Assembly (NCBI RefSeq): GCF_000321225.1
Contig: NW_004450661.1
Span: 637,452-701,451 of the forward strand
From: Odobenus rosmarus divergens
Taxonomy: Eukaryota; Chordata; Mammalia; Carnivora; Odobenidae
DNA: 64,000 nucleotides
Direction: 5' to 3'
Positions 1 through 11,400 of the stretch are shown here, piece after piece; within the stretch, counting starts at the first letter, position 1, and the number at the start of each line of letters is the position of its first letter. The translations under genes were made by a program, and so were the position numbers. Under the pieces are notes generated by a model, which was given only the letters and a program-made list of their open reading frames with translations, did no database searches and was not told where the DNA came from.

Positions 1-37
1 ACTCATGACCCCGAGATCAAGAGTCACTCCCAACTGA
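1..37 (-). mobile_element. Truncated short-type CAN-SINE fragment
   Basis: The first 37 bases are the antisense of the tRNA-like part of a short CAN-SINE. They are identical to positions 2293-2329 inside the SINE at 2252-2347, including that copy's unusual run agtcactcccaactga. The fragment stops abruptly at 37/38, where LTR sequence begins, and lacks the SINE head (the gccacccaggcgcccc side). It may be the end of an insertion in the 3' LTR or a local duplicate of the copy at 2.3 kb. The window edge prevents a decision. Confidence 0.75.
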
Positions 38-148
38 ATCTTTGGTAATAACTCTCTTCCTGGTACAGGCTCCCTATCTAAATTCTTTGACGCAGTTAAG
101 GGGAAGTAAAAATCTCTCCTTAAGTGTGTTGGGCCTTGATTGTCTTCA
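38..148 (-). mobile_element. ERV1-like 3' LTR remnant (minus-strand provirus)
   Basis: This stretch aligns collinearly with 7500-7611, the U3 end of the 5' LTR. Shared blocks include ctcttcct, the taagt-gt-tgttgggccttgat block and the shared terminus cttca. The two copies look roughly three-quarters identical, so the provirus is old or the LTRs have recombined. On the minus strand the LTR starts TGAAGACAATC at 148. The rest of the LTR would lie left of the window or is interrupted by the SINE piece at 1-37. No clear polypurine tract is visible just inside it. Confidence 0.6.
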
Positions 149-1022
149 TCTTGGAATATTGCTCCATTACTTCATTGAATTAGAAAAATAGGTCAGTTCA
201 GTTAAACAGTTGTGTCTCATTTTAGAAGGTGATGATGCAGCTGGGATCCCAAAGTTAGGCCTGCATGATGTGGGAAATCGGGTATTTAATAAGGCATTTC
301 TATGGAAACAAAGAAAAAAAAGTTAATAATCGGAGCAAATTACAAACCAACAGAGTTCTGAGGGTCACCAGTTGAAAAGATTTCTAGCTGTCAGGCTTGA
401 AGCATCTTTAGAGGGACTGAGGGCAGACAGTGGCAATTGGACAGATTTTCCTGGTTTGTAATCTGAGACCTCTAGCGATCTCTTAGAGTCGTCCACCCAG
501 CCACAGGCATGAAGACCGACTTCATACACGAGTTTTTATGCTGATTTCTCTGAAGTTTATATCAAGTTGTCCAATGTTAGTTTGCATGGTTTCGGGAAAA
601 GGGCAGCTTTAGTTCTCAATGATTCTAAGTCAGAAGGGTAGAAGAAAAATTGGAAATCCTAGTTTAAAAGTTGTAGCCAAACATTGGAGGACACTGAAAG
701 AACCCAGAATCTAGTCCAATTTACGGGTAGAAAACAAAACTTCAAAGACAATTGACAGAACTAGAATTTAATCTCCATACGTGTATATTATAATTTCTAC
801 TGAAACACCATTTTGTTCTCTACCATCGCCCCCATTGCCATTAAAGATAACCAAAGAAAGACTAATTTGTTTGCAAAGTAAGTCTAGTTTTAATAAATTT
901 GACTTGATTGTTTATATAAATATAACAAGAATAGTGATTGACCATATAGAATTTTTAAATCTGCTTTGCTGGAACTTTTTATAAGGAATCTCAGACTGTA
1001 CTTTTAAAAGCTTCTCAAAGTT

Positions 1023-1208
1023 GGGGTGCCTGGGTGGCTCAGTCATTAAGTGTCTGCCTTCGGCTCAGGTCATGGTCCCAGGGTCCTGGGATCGAGCCCC
1101 GCATCGGGCTCCCTGCTCCATGGGAAGCCTGCTTCTCCCTCTCCCACTCCCCCTGCTTGTGTTCCCTCTCTCGCTGTGTCTCTCACTGTCAAAAAAAAAA
1201 AAAAAAAA
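1023..1208 (+). mobile_element. CAN-SINE, long type
   Basis: Complete element. The tRNA-Lys-like head GGGGTGCCTGGGTGGCTC carries the Pol III A box and is followed by a B-box-like gggatcgagcc, a CT-rich middle and a pure A tail of about 18. The target-site duplication cttctcaaag is at 1011-1020 and 1209-1218. Open frames crossing it are artefacts of the SINE. It is inserted into the ERV interior, so it postdates the provirus. Confidence 0.95.
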
Positions 1209-2251
1209 CTTCTCAAAGCTAGGAAGCCAAGCTAAAGATGGGCCATCAGGCTTTCCAGCAATACCTATAGATTTGGGTTACTCCCTATCTTTTCAAGGTC
1301 CCCAATCCTGAAATGCCTGTACCTGCCAGGAAGTCACCTTTCTCACTCACCCAGCAAAGTTGCTGAATCCCTGTAAGTAAGGTACCAGGCCATTTTCCCC
1401 AAGGGGCATTATTGGCTCCAGTCAACCTTAGCTACTTAAAGCTGTCTGGTCATATCTGAGTCTTTAGACATCTCTCTCAAATATGACATTATTCCAGTCA
1501 AAGCCTTGGTAATGCAACCAATGTTTTCAAGTGTGTCTTGTTACAGGAAGAACAGATTCTTAGTAAACTTAGGCATATAACTATTGCCATGAAAATCAGA
1601 ATACCCACTGAGAGTTTATGAATTTTAGGGGCAACAGGTAGGAAGAGAAAGATAAAAGTTTAATCTTTGTTCACAAAGGTATACATTACCAAATTGTTCT
1701 AAGTCATAGGTAGCTTAAAAGAAGAGAAAAAGGTTTCCATAATTCTGCAAAACAAAATATATTTTTTAAAATTGTCCATGTTTTAAACAAAAAAAAAATT
1801 ACAAGCATACTCCTCAGTTCATTCAGCATGACGTAACTGATACTTGTTCGGACTGAATCTAGTTATTCTATTAGCTTTAGAAATTCTTACCAGTTCAGTG
1901 TTCTGATCTTGAAGTTATCAGAAATCTGTATTCTAGAGTACGTTCCATAAGTCTTCTTAAAGATGAAGTACTTTTGCAGGAACAATTTTGCAAAAGCATC
2001 AGAGAAATAATAACCATCTGTAAATGACAAAAGACTTAAAAATAGCCATGATTAAAGATCTGATGAAAGTCTATCACAATGCAGTTGACAAAGAAATCTA
2101 TTTATTTTTGTGACACATAACATTTTAAGATAAGTGGAATTATGACTGATAATGTTATATCAGGACATATTAGATTTCTAGAAATTTCATACAATTTGTA
2201 GAACACTGGTAACACATACTAACAATACAACATGAAAAACGCTTAGTATTA

Positions 2252-2347
2252 CTTTTTTTTTAAGTCATCTCTACATCTAATGTGGGGCTTGAACTCATGA
2301 CCCCGAGATCAAGAGTCACTCCCAACTGAGCCACAGCCAGGTGCCCC
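2252..2347 (-). mobile_element. CAN-SINE, short type
   Basis: This is an antisense short-subtype SINE. The body runs directly from the B box into tgtagagatgacttaaaa without the CT-rich middle. The T-run at 2253-2260 is its A tail, and the head ends at ggtgcccc (2347). A 7-base duplication agtatta flanks it at 2245-2251 and 2348-2354. It shares 37 identical bases with positions 1-37. Confidence 0.9.
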
Positions 2348-2696
2348 AGTATTATTGTTTTATTTGACAATGCTTCCCATGTCATTTAACATATCAAATA
2401 AGCCTAATTAGTTTAACATCTTCCTTTTTTAAGGAGAGAAAACAAATCTTCTAAGATGTTCCAGGGACTCCCTAAAAAATTCTCAAAGTTAGGTCAAAAT
2501 CAAAAAGACTTTATTTAGAATTTGATTTTTAAGAAGTTTGTCAAAAATGTCAAAGAGGTTTTAAAAAACTTGGTCAAATAGGATCATAGGTCACTGTGAA
2601 AGAATACTTAGCTTTCCATTTAACCATATTGTCAATTAAAGACTTCACAGGCAAATCTGGAAAGCTAAATAGTTGTTTTAAGAAACCTTAGTTCTT

Positions 2697-2902
2697 GGGT
2701 GCCTAGGTGGCTCAGTCGGTTAGGCAACTGACTCTTGATTTCCACTCAGGTCATGATCTCAGGGTCATGAGATCAAGCCCGGCATCCAGCTCCAGGCTCC
2801 TCATGGAGTCTGCTTGAAGATTCTCTCCCTCTGCCCCTCCCTCCCCACCCTCAATCTCTCTCAAATAAGTAAATAAATAAAATCTTTAAAAAAAAAATAA
2901 AA
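2697..2902 (+). mobile_element. CAN-SINE, long type
   Basis: Head GGGTGCCTAGGTGGCTCAGT, CT-rich middle and a tail of the aaataaataaaatcttt type. The imperfect target duplication (aaaccttagttctt / aaactttagttctt) lies at 2683-2696 and 2903-2916. The single mismatch fits moderate age. Confidence 0.93.
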
Positions 2903-4238
2903 AAACTTTAGTTCTTTGAATAGAGAATCCTCAGCTTTCTTAAGTAATCAAAGACCCGATAAAGGCGAAATTATTTTGACAAGATGCAAAATCTTTGCTT
3001 TTTAGGCAGATTACTTTAAAAGGTAAGGAAAAATCTTTTATAATCTTTTATCAAGAGCAGACCAATAGTTCAAGAAAACTTTTTTTTCCTTTTAACAGAA
3101 AGAAAGTTAAATTCTAATTTTATACCAGCTTATTTTTGATATTAAAATTAATTTAACTTAACTAAACTTATTTTAATCTTAGTGAGCTTGGCCAAAACTC
3201 CTTTGCCAAGATTCCTTTTCTATAAATCTTCTACAACCTTTTTACATTCAAATTTTGTCCTATAATTTTTCTTTCCCATTTTAAAACAATTGACAAAATT
3301 ACCTTATTTTCCCTTAACAAAAAAATGCATTTCCATTTCTTATACTTAATTTTATTAAAAACACCCATCTTGCTTGTCTCACATTCAGAGATGTTTCCCT
3401 TATTATTTCTAGTGGCATTAATTACCTATATTAGAGTTTTTAATTCTTAAAAACCTTCATTTTTAGTGAAAATAAAGACGAAAACAATGATAAACTGTCT
3501 TCTATATTAGCATTCTGTGGGTTGACAAATTTATAAATACTTTTAGAATATCTAGAAACATGTTTCTCATAGCAGAATTTCTAGTATGACACAGACATGT
3601 ATACTAATGGACGCCCAACTATCTTTAGTAATTAATTATTGTTCTAGTATTTTATCTTATTTGGAAATAACCTAGACATTTAACGACTTCCCACCATTTA
3701 ATTTTAACTTAGCAAAATTCTAAGGGTGGAGGTTACCAAGGAGATTTGGGAAACTATTTTTAAGTAGACATACCATAACAGTTATTACTGAAAAGTTCAC
3801 CTGAAAATTCTTATCCCACTTACATCTATTTACTTGTTCTTAACAACCATACTTAGATTACTCATGAAAATTTCATGAGACATTAAAGCAGTTAGCCATC
3901 ATCTTAAGTTATTTTTCTTGCTGCCAAACTTTATAACAGAGATAACAGGAGCATATTTTACTTTCAGTAAATGAAGATAGAATAAAAGTATTATACTTAA
4001 TGCTAATAACTCTAAAGCTATGTCTGTATTAATGAAACCAGCAAACTTAGGCTTGCTTTTATTTACCAAAAATTATCCTAGACATGAGCTTGAAAAATAT
4101 TTGGGTTAGTTTTTATTATATTTCTGAGATTTAGAAATAGTTCAAAAGCACTTGTTTTTAAGCCAATTATAAGTAGAGCTTTTTCAGAAATGAATTTTGG
4201 CACCACTATCTAGAGGTAGAAAAACGCCATATCTATCG

Positions 4239-4258
4239 TGTGTGTGTATGTGTGTGTT

Positions 4259-4290
<32 letters not shown>

Positions 4291-4312
4291 CATAAACATA
4301 CAGACAGACACA
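4239..4312. repeat. (TG)n-(TA)n compound microsatellite
   Basis: The tract begins as TG repeats with one TATG interruption, passes into (TA)10 and then TACA/CAGA units. Such alternating purine-pyrimidine DNA is prone to slippage and can adopt Z or cruciform forms. It lies within the presumed ERV interior. Confidence 0.95.
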
Positions 4313-5156
4313 GAGATCTGGTTGCTTTCATTTTAAAACTTTAGCCATGAATCAGGAACAAAACAAAACCCACTAGTTTATAAATAATTGTGTCTCTGGC
4401 AGACAGAGAACAAGTTAAGGTTACCCACTTAAAAGCTTTTTGCTAGTTTTTGTGGAGAAGACTATTAAGATTTGTCTTTGTCCTTGACAAGTAATCTTAA
4501 GGTTGCTGTGCTCCAGAGTTTGGGCAAGAGAACCTTTTTAGCAGTCTGTATTTTAAAAAGCTCTCCTCTTCTCCCACTTCTACCCCCTTTTTTTAATAGT
4601 TTCAGACCATTGTTTTAGTTACCTCCCAGGGTGTTTACATTTCAAAGACATAGTAAGATTTCTATCTTCAAGAGATGGAAAAAGAATGTGAGTTTTCTCC
4701 TAGAAGTTCTGGATCTACTTCTGTATTACCAGAAGTCTAGGGTCATTACTATTTAAATTTTTCCTCTTTTTCTTAAATGCAGAACAATTGTATTTCAATG
4801 TCCTGATTTTTTTTTAATATACAATATCTGTACATATCTGGAGGCAAATAGGAAAGGCTCTGAATGGGCTTGGAGTGCTCCTGGACTTACACTTTTATTT
4901 CTCCAAAAATTCAAGTTAGTAAATCAAAAATTGTTCTTTCTAACATTTTTTGGTCTGCATTCTTACAAGTTATCTCCAAAGAATTTGGTAGCCATTTTTG
5001 TCAAAACGTAGAGGTTGATTTGCTCACTCAATCGCACTATTTAAAAAAATTTTTTTTTAATATTAGGGAGAAAATTTCCAACGAAGATGAAAATTAAAAG
5101 ATTTCTATATTTTGGAGCTTCACAATTTAGTGCAGTATGCTTTTAAAAAGTCTGTA

Positions 5157-5362
5157 CAGGGACACCTGGGTGGTTCAGTCGGTTAATCATTTGCCTTCGG
5201 CTCAGGTCATGGTCCCAGGGTCCTGGGATGGAGTTCCGCATCAGCCTCCTTGCTCGGCTGGAAGCCTGCTTCTCCCTCGCCCTCTGCCTGCCGCTCCCCC
5301 TGCTTGTTCTTGCTCTTTCTCTCTCTCTCTGACAAATAAATAAATAAAATCTTTAAAAAAAA
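5157..5362 (+). mobile_element. CAN-SINE, long type
   Basis: Recognised by gacacctgggtggttcagt, by the CT-rich middle with an expanded cctctgcctgccgct run and by a long A tail. The duplication aaaaagtctgta is at 5145-5156 and 5363-5374. It interrupts the part of the ERV interior where gag-like sequence is recognisable on the minus strand. Confidence 0.93.
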
Positions 5363-7167
5363 AAAAAGTCTGTATAAAGCTCAACAAAAGCCTTTGGATG
5401 ATCATCTTCTCTCTGAGTGTATAATTTAACCTTAGACCAACTCACTTTAGGGGGGGAAAGCCTACAATATTGTTCCTATCAAACCTTGAATACCAGCCTG
5501 CAATTGAGCTATTTTCTGGTCATTTGTAGAAGGGCCTGGGAGAAATTCTGGCCATCTGTTTCCTCTATGATAGGGCATTAATTTTTAAATGTTTTTCTTT
5601 AAATTTGGTAGGATCTTCTGAAAGTGGAGGTAAAAGGACCTTGTAATTTAAATGATGCCCTGGTGTCCAAGGGACATGAATTCTTTGGGTGGGGTCTAGG
5701 AGATCCCTGCAAAGAACATATTGCATAGGAAAGCCTGCAGCTGCCAGATCCTGATTACAGAGCCCAACAAAACAAGGTTTTTTTTTGTCTGAGCTGTATT
5801 GTCCATTCCAGATGCTTCTGTTAAATTAATTTCCTGGCTCTTAGTATTGACATGAGTAACCCGTACATTCTCGGCTTAGGGATGAGATGAGAGTGCTCTC
5901 TGAAAATCATGTAGGAAAACAGAAGCTAAAATAAGCATCTAGGTGTTGAAGGAATTTTCTGGAGAAGGTAGAGGACTTTGGGGAACTCAGGGAATTTGCT
6001 GAGGAGAGAGGGCAAGATTTTAAGGAGATTTTATGTTGGTTGGGGGCTTTGATTCTTGTTCTCTAACTCTGTTCTTTCATCTTGTTAAGGGAATCCCCAA
6101 GGCTAGCGGTCATATCTCTTTGTATCTATTTTTTAATTTGGTCTTTCCATAGGTACCCATAATACAATTGTTTAGGATGAGAGCTCTCTAAAAACTTTTT
6201 TTTTTTTTCAAATATGGAAGTCTTTCCAATTCAAAAGATTCATCATCTGGCCATTGATGAGTAGGATTTCATATTTATCTCAATAATGACTCAAACCAAT
6301 AAGCCTTTTTATGACTTACCCAAGGACACAAAAGTCACCCCCACAAGAGAGTGCAAAAGATGTAGCCCTCACAAGATCCAGAAAGTTCACTCCCAGAGTC
6401 AGCCTAAGAAAGCAAGGGCCTTCCTGTCACAGGTGTTAAGAATGTGTAGTAAAAACGTGTCTCTGGTCTCTCACAGGAGTGTGGGATGCCTCCAGTCACA
6501 GACCCACTACTCTGTGTCTGGGCAGGTGCTACTGGAATGGGACCTTCCAGCACTAACAAAGCAATGGAAGTTGAGATGGCAAAGGTCCCTTATGGACTTG
6601 GACACCTTCTGATAAACTCCCCTAAGAGCTGGCACAGCTGGACAGACAGAACTCTGCTTGTGATTTTGTGTCTCCTGAATCCCGGTCTCTTCAATCGGCC
6701 GCCAGATGTACAGCATTATTCGTACCTTCTGGATGGTGGAGACCAGCGAGAGCATTCTCATTGGTCACACAGCCAAGTTCTGAAGACATAGGGACAAGAT
6801 CAAAGGAAAAGCCCATCAGATCCACAGTTTTCCTCCTTCTGATAAACAACACAAAAGACAAAAACAAAAGAAAGCAATGATTATCCCCGAAGGAATGTAA
6901 CGCATAGAAATCTGGAGTATTCATAACAAGTCTATACCAAAATTGCTATGCTCAAGGAACTAGTTCACACAAATATTTTTTTTCCTGCTGATTTAAACTT
7001 ACAAAAAGCAAATGACTGTCACCACTCTTAACTTCCGATAGACCCTGCGGGCAGAGTCCAAGAGACCGATGTGGTAAGAATTCTTACCTTCTGCCAGTGC
7101 TTGTCCCAAGTCCCAGGATCACTCAGCGGGAGCAACTCTGGAGTGAGTACTGTTTAGCCAGTGAGGA

Positions 7168-7185
7168 GCCCCATGTTGGGTGCCA
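7168..7185 (-). other. Retroviral primer-binding site
   Basis: Read on the minus strand this is TGGCACCCAACATGGGGC, four bases inside the LTR end (ccctaca at 7190). It differs by two CpG-to-CpA type changes from the 18-base site complementary to the 3' end of tRNA-Lys1,2 used by several retroviruses. Position and sequence together fix the 5' end and direction of the provirus. A different tRNA is possible but less likely. Confidence 0.8.
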
Positions 7186-7189
7186 AAAC

Positions 7190-7611
7190 TGTAGGGAAGG
7201 AAAATGTTTCTCTCCTTATCTTCTAGGTTCTTTGCCTGGTCTAATTAATAAATTGACATAATTCAGAATAACAGGAGAAAAACAAATTTATTTATTTATG
7301 TATGAGAGCCCCACAAAGACAGGAGAGGTTCCCCAACAGTTGGGCAATTGAGGTTTATAAGCCACGGGAGCTAAGGAGAAGGAAGTGTCTGGGACTTCAA
7401 AGGGGAAGAAGACAATCCATAGGAAGATGGGCAGAGCAAATGTTTGGTAAATGAATGTTTGTGATGCCCTGAGAAGTCTTTCTTACGTTAAAAAAAAAGT
7501 TATCTTTGATAACAGCTCTCTTCCTAGTGGAGGCTTTTGGCCTAAATCCTTTTAAGCAGTTGAGGAGGTAAAAACACTCCTCTTAAGTCTGTTGGGCCTT
7601 GATTATCTTCA
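7190..7611 (-). mobile_element. ERV1-like 5' LTR (minus-strand provirus)
   Basis: On the + strand it begins TGTAGGGAAGG and ends ttgattatcttca, giving TG...CA ends. The end is shared with the remnant at 38-148. In minus orientation the U5 side (aaatttgtttttctcctgtt, then a pyrimidine-rich end) directly precedes the primer-binding site. An A-run at 7489-7498 sits where the 3' LTR copy carries its SINE fragment. A related LTR in the same orientation is at about 29936-30430. The exact family name is not certain. Confidence 0.7.
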
Positions 7612-7824
7612 GCTCAAAATTATCCACCTGCCAGAGTTGCACATTCTGCCCTGAACCCCATCATCCTTTTACCCCAAGACATTTTCTCAATTACAACAAT
7701 TATTTATAAATTTATACATGTTTATATAATTATTTATAAATGTATATTCAACATTATTTATAAATTACTCATAAATACTCATAAAATACTCATAAATAAA
7801 TTACTTATAAATTTACCTAGTATA
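7612..7824. repeat. AT-rich low-complexity tract
   Basis: After a short non-repetitive start, 7697-7815 is built of overlapping units such as attatttataaat and actcataaat repeated imperfectly. No gene or promoter is visible. The sequence just right of the LTR is the provirus flank, but its matching duplication is beyond the left edge. Confidence 0.8.
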
Positions 7825-7973
7825 CAAGGTTTTTTGCTGGGTGCAGAGATATAATGCTAAAAACAAAAACAGGGGCCCTGGTTGCGTACAGTTATAAAGG
7901 GAAATAAATATTAATCACATAATTATACTGTTTCTTGAATATCTAATTTGCCAAATGACGAAACTGAGACAAT
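7825..7973 (-). mobile_element. Possible L2/MIR fragment
   Basis: The run tgctgggtgcagagatataatg resembles antisense L2 3'-end sequence (gtgctgggtgcagggataca type), and ccaaatgacgaaactgagac near the end resembles antisense MIR. It is short and heavily decayed, so the call is weak. Confidence 0.35.
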
Positions 7974-10900
7974 TTAGTGATGAGTTTGACGTCCTTTCCT
8001 CAAGGGAAAACAACCCATGGATTGGGGGAGCTCAGTGCCTACAAGCAGTGGAGGCACTTCCCAGGGGATTTTTGGGTAAGAGCGAGTTTTATACAGCTCT
8101 AGAAGAAAGATAGAAAAGCAACTTTTAGATAAAAAAAAAGTGTTCCTCCTCTGCGACATCAGAAAGCTTTCTTTTAAATGGGAAAAACAGCTGCACACCC
8201 AAGAATAATTATCAGTGAAGACAGCCCTACTCAGACTACCTGTACTTGTTTTCACCGCAGTAAAAACCAAATGCATTTCATTCTGCAACAGACACAACTT
8301 GCGATGGGCAATTCCAGACCCATGGTCACTTAATGTCCCATGGCCAAGTGTTCCCTCTTTCCAGGGGTCCAGTGTCACTCCATGAGCTATTTCTCCAAAC
8401 ATGTGTTATTCTCTGCTGCAAATGGCATGGCCTTGTCCCAGAATCCTGGGTGTCTATGTCGTAATTTTCTCACTGGGTCTTTCCCAAAGCTCATGGTTTA
8501 CCGTCACTGACACCCTAGTATCATCGAATGGGCGTGATTGTATGGCTCAAGCATCAGGGCCCTCATACTCTTACCAAGACCTCCAACATGCTCACCCAGT
8601 CTGACTGACCAGGTAACATCCATATAGTGGACTAGTGTGATATTCTATGGGATGTCTAGGTGGCCCAAGTCTCTTTACATAATATTATGATGGAGGATGG
8701 GAGAGGATGGGGCAAAACCATAAACATAGACCCATATGCGTTCCAAGTGAATATCGATTGTTTGATTCTCTTTTTTGATAGAGATAGAAAAGAACACATT
8801 TGCCTGTCCATCCTGAACATAATGTGCCCCATACCCCAGACCATGTTCTTCCGTTGTAGCAAAAGGTAGGTGCAATTGGATTTACTATTCGCTTGAGTTT
8901 TAGATAATTCATTGTCATCTTCCAGGATCTGTGTATTGTTGCAGAAGCCAGACTTGTGAATTAAATAGAGATTATGAGAAGGACCACAATGCCTGCATCC
9001 TTTAGCTCTTTAATACCAGAGCTAATTTCTGCCATTCCTACTAGGATGTGATATTGTGATACTGTTTGTGATTTACTATTTTTGGCCAGTAGTGGGAGTG
9101 ATGGCAGATTCAAAGGCTTTCACTTAGCCTTTCTCAATATAATAACTCTTACCCCTCAGGCCAAGGAACTAATGGATGGCTTTGCCAAATACCAAGTATG
9201 TCTATTCACATTATACGCAGAGGAACCAAGGAAATGGTCTCTGGGTGGATCTGTAAACCTAGTGGACACACTGTAAGCCAGATCTGGGCCAAACCTCCAA
9301 TTATCAGCTGGTCATCATGTGTTCCTACTATATCAGTGAGGACATGGTACTACCTCCAGTTTCTAGGTATCGATGTCTACTCAGATCCTGTGCCCAGGAG
9401 TCTTAAAATGCTTGAGTATCCCCTTTCTCTAGTGGAGTAAATGGCTCTAATCCCTTTGGAGAATAACGGGTAGATCCAACATTATGGATGCTTGCTATGG
9501 TGTTTAGGGTCCTTCCTCCTGGGAACCCAGCCTCTCCTTCACTGAATGAGTTCCAGACCTGAAAACTGGCTGGGACACCTGGGTGGCTCAGTCGGTTAAG
9601 TGTCCAACTCTTGATTTCAGCTCCGGTCATGATCCCAGGGTCCTGGGATCGAGTCCCGCATTGGGCTCCCTGCTCAGCAGGGTGTCTGCTTCTTCCCCTC
9701 CTTCCCACTTGTGCTCTCTCTCACTATCTCTGTGTCTCTCAAATAAATAAATAAAATATTTTTTATAAAAGAAATTAAAAAAAAACTGGCTCAAATCTGA
9801 AAACTGAGCAAGGAATCATGACATTTTCATGGAATGACTGCTCTCAGCCTCCTAATCATCCATTCTTGATTTTTCTTTCTTTTTAAATTGTACAGATTAG
9901 GCAGTACCCTTGTTGGCTGCCCATACGTTTTGCCGCTAGGGGTGCTGAGTTCCATTAATACCTCCACAACTCTGCAGGTCAGGTGTCCTCTGATTGTAAC
10001 TTTGCTGTTATTTATGATAATTGTACCCCCCGGGCTTCTGACAGTTAAGCACAGCCCCTTCGCCACTGTTACAGGGTTTATCATCCCCATTGTCACTATT
10101 TCTGCAGCCGTATCTCCTATCAGTGCAGGCCTACAGAGAACCATCACTTACCTTCCTATTGATGCTGGTGCTCCTCTCAGTACATTCTCTACGGTTTCCT
10201 CTGGGCACCTCATGGAACATAGTCATCCAACTGCATGTATTATATTCATGCTAACATGCCCACTTCTCTGAGCTTTCTTATCCATTCTGCTACCATCTCC
10301 CATAGCAATTCTGGCATTTCTACCTAAATTAATGTGAGCCATCACTTTTGCCATGGTTCTGGGAGATGTCTTAGGAATGTGTTTATACCATCTCCTGAGC
10401 TCCTTGCTAAGGAGTTAAAAAAAAAAATGCTTCCATATTAATAAGCTCCCTTTTATCCAAATTTGTGTTCTGCTTCCCCAACTCCTTGGTTCGGAACTGT
10501 TAAAATATAATCCCATGCATTCTTTCCTGGCTTGGTTCTGCAGTTCCTTCGGGAAAACCATCTCATTCCTTCCCTGGCAGGCCAAGCATGTCTTTGCTTG
10601 GAGAAACTACTGTATTATCTTCCTGAAAGGACTGAGTCTAACCCTTAATAGGAAAGAATGGTCCTCTCATTCAGGCTCAGAGTGTTTAGAAAAATATGGG
10701 AACTTAAGATTACAGGAGCATTAACCCAGATGTCGCCCATCTCATGTGTCAGAATCCCATTCTTTCCAACCAGAACCTTGACTTTGGCATAGCTGACCTG
10801 CCTGTGCTGGGAATGAAGCTTTCTTTGGAGCTTGGCTATATTTCTGATTAAGTCCTGGGCCAAGTCTTCAATATTCTATGTCCTTCCCCTTAGAGCTGAG

Positions 10901-11030
10901 TGTCTCTTTATATGCTACCATGAGAAGATGTAGGGAGAGAGGATGTACATATCTTTATTGAGACCCAGGTACAAATGTCATGGGGATGATCGGGTGAATA
11001 AAATAAATGAGGCTAGACATCAGAATCACA
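7974..11030 (-). mobile_element. ERVL-type gag-pol relic, antisense
   Basis: The + strand shows the antisense pattern of an ERVL interior. Reverse-transcriptase-like sequence lies around 8.5-9.0 kb, protease-side pol at about 9.1-9.5 kb, and gag-like sequence at about 9.85-10.95 kb. This order is correct for minus-strand transcription. The frames are broken. The longest open minus-strand stretches are 7974-8402 and 9827-10147, both punctuated by stops, so it is non-functional. A SINE at 9572-9781 splits it. No matching LTR adjoins either end, and the LTR at about 12 kb points the other way. Recognition is by remembered family patterns, and a repeat-library alignment would settle it. Confidence 0.6.
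9572..9781 (+). mobile_element. CAN-SINE, long type
   Basis: Starts gggacacctgggtggctcag and ends in a (AAATAAATAAAATA) tail. The duplication aaaactggct is at 9562-9571 and 9782-9791. It interrupts the ERVL relic and is therefore younger. Confidence 0.94.
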
Positions 11031-11036
11031 CGTGAA

Positions 11037-11241
11037 GGGGCACGTGGTTGGCTCAGTCGGTTGAGCGTCCGACTCTTAGTTTCAGCTTGGGTCATGATCT
11101 CAGAGTCATAGGATCGAACCCCACTTTGGGCTCGTGGAGCCTGTTTGAGATTCTCTCTCCCTCTCCCTCTGAGCCTCCTTGCCTACTCTCTCTCTCTCTC
11201 TCACTAAAATAAGATAAATAACTAAAATCTTTTAAAAAATT
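11037..11241 (+). mobile_element. CAN-SINE, long type
   Basis: Head ggggcacgtggttggctcag, CT-rich middle with (TC)8, tail aaaatcttttaaaaaa. The flanks (atcacacgtgaa / attatatgtgga) could be a decayed duplication but match only in part. It lies just beyond the right end of the recognisable ERVL gag region. Confidence 0.9.
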
Positions 11242-11254
11242 ATATGTGGAGCTT

Positions 11255-11400
11255 ATGAATATGAATTCTTGTTCTCCCACACCTTAACAATCTGAGTTTA
11301 TAAGTCTTGGAATGGAGCTTGGGAATCTTTAGTATTTTGTAGCTCCTCAGGTGAATTTCATAGGGCTCCACTTGAGTTACTAACAAGACAACCTCTCAGT
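11255..11400 (+). mobile_element. hAT-Charlie (MER20/MER5-like) relic
   Basis: The half reading ggaatctttagtattttgtagctcctcaggtga has the arrangement of a Charlie non-autonomous element (a cag-tattt run, then agctcc-caggtga). The terminal inverted repeats are not preserved. Confidence 0.4.

Larger units (their letters stand above)
149..7167 (-). mobile_element. Internal region of a decayed ERV1-like provirus
   Basis: The region lies between two same-orientation LTR copies and starts (on the minus strand) at a primer-binding site, so it is read as proviral interior. It is very AT-rich, especially 1.5-5 kb, and full of stops. The leader is at about 6.2-7.17 kb. A short gag-like run can be read on the minus strand near 5370-5420, but no long frame survives. 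No protease, RT or envelope could be recognised between 0.2 and 4.8 kb, so that part may be non-coding or a non-autonomous derivative. SINEs at 1023, 2252, 2697 and 5157 and a microsatellite at 4239 interrupt it. Without a search, some of the AT-rich part could belong to another element. Confidence 0.5.

Noticed and set aside
1023..1100. tRNA gene calls from SINE heads
   Set aside because: The tRNA-Lys similarity covers the A and B boxes of the SINE only. No intact cloverleaf or anticodon arm is preserved.
1021..1311. Open frames of 60-100 codons over CAN-SINEs (also at 5137-5343, 11665-11847, 20328-20654, 58761-58958, 62123-62311)
   Set aside because: They translate the SINE body (recurring LPSAQVM-type strings) and have no coding meaning.
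8651..8675. SINE-head-like ggatgtctaggtggcccaagtc
   Set aside because: The match is limited to this stretch, with no B box, tail or duplication. It lies in the ERVL relic.
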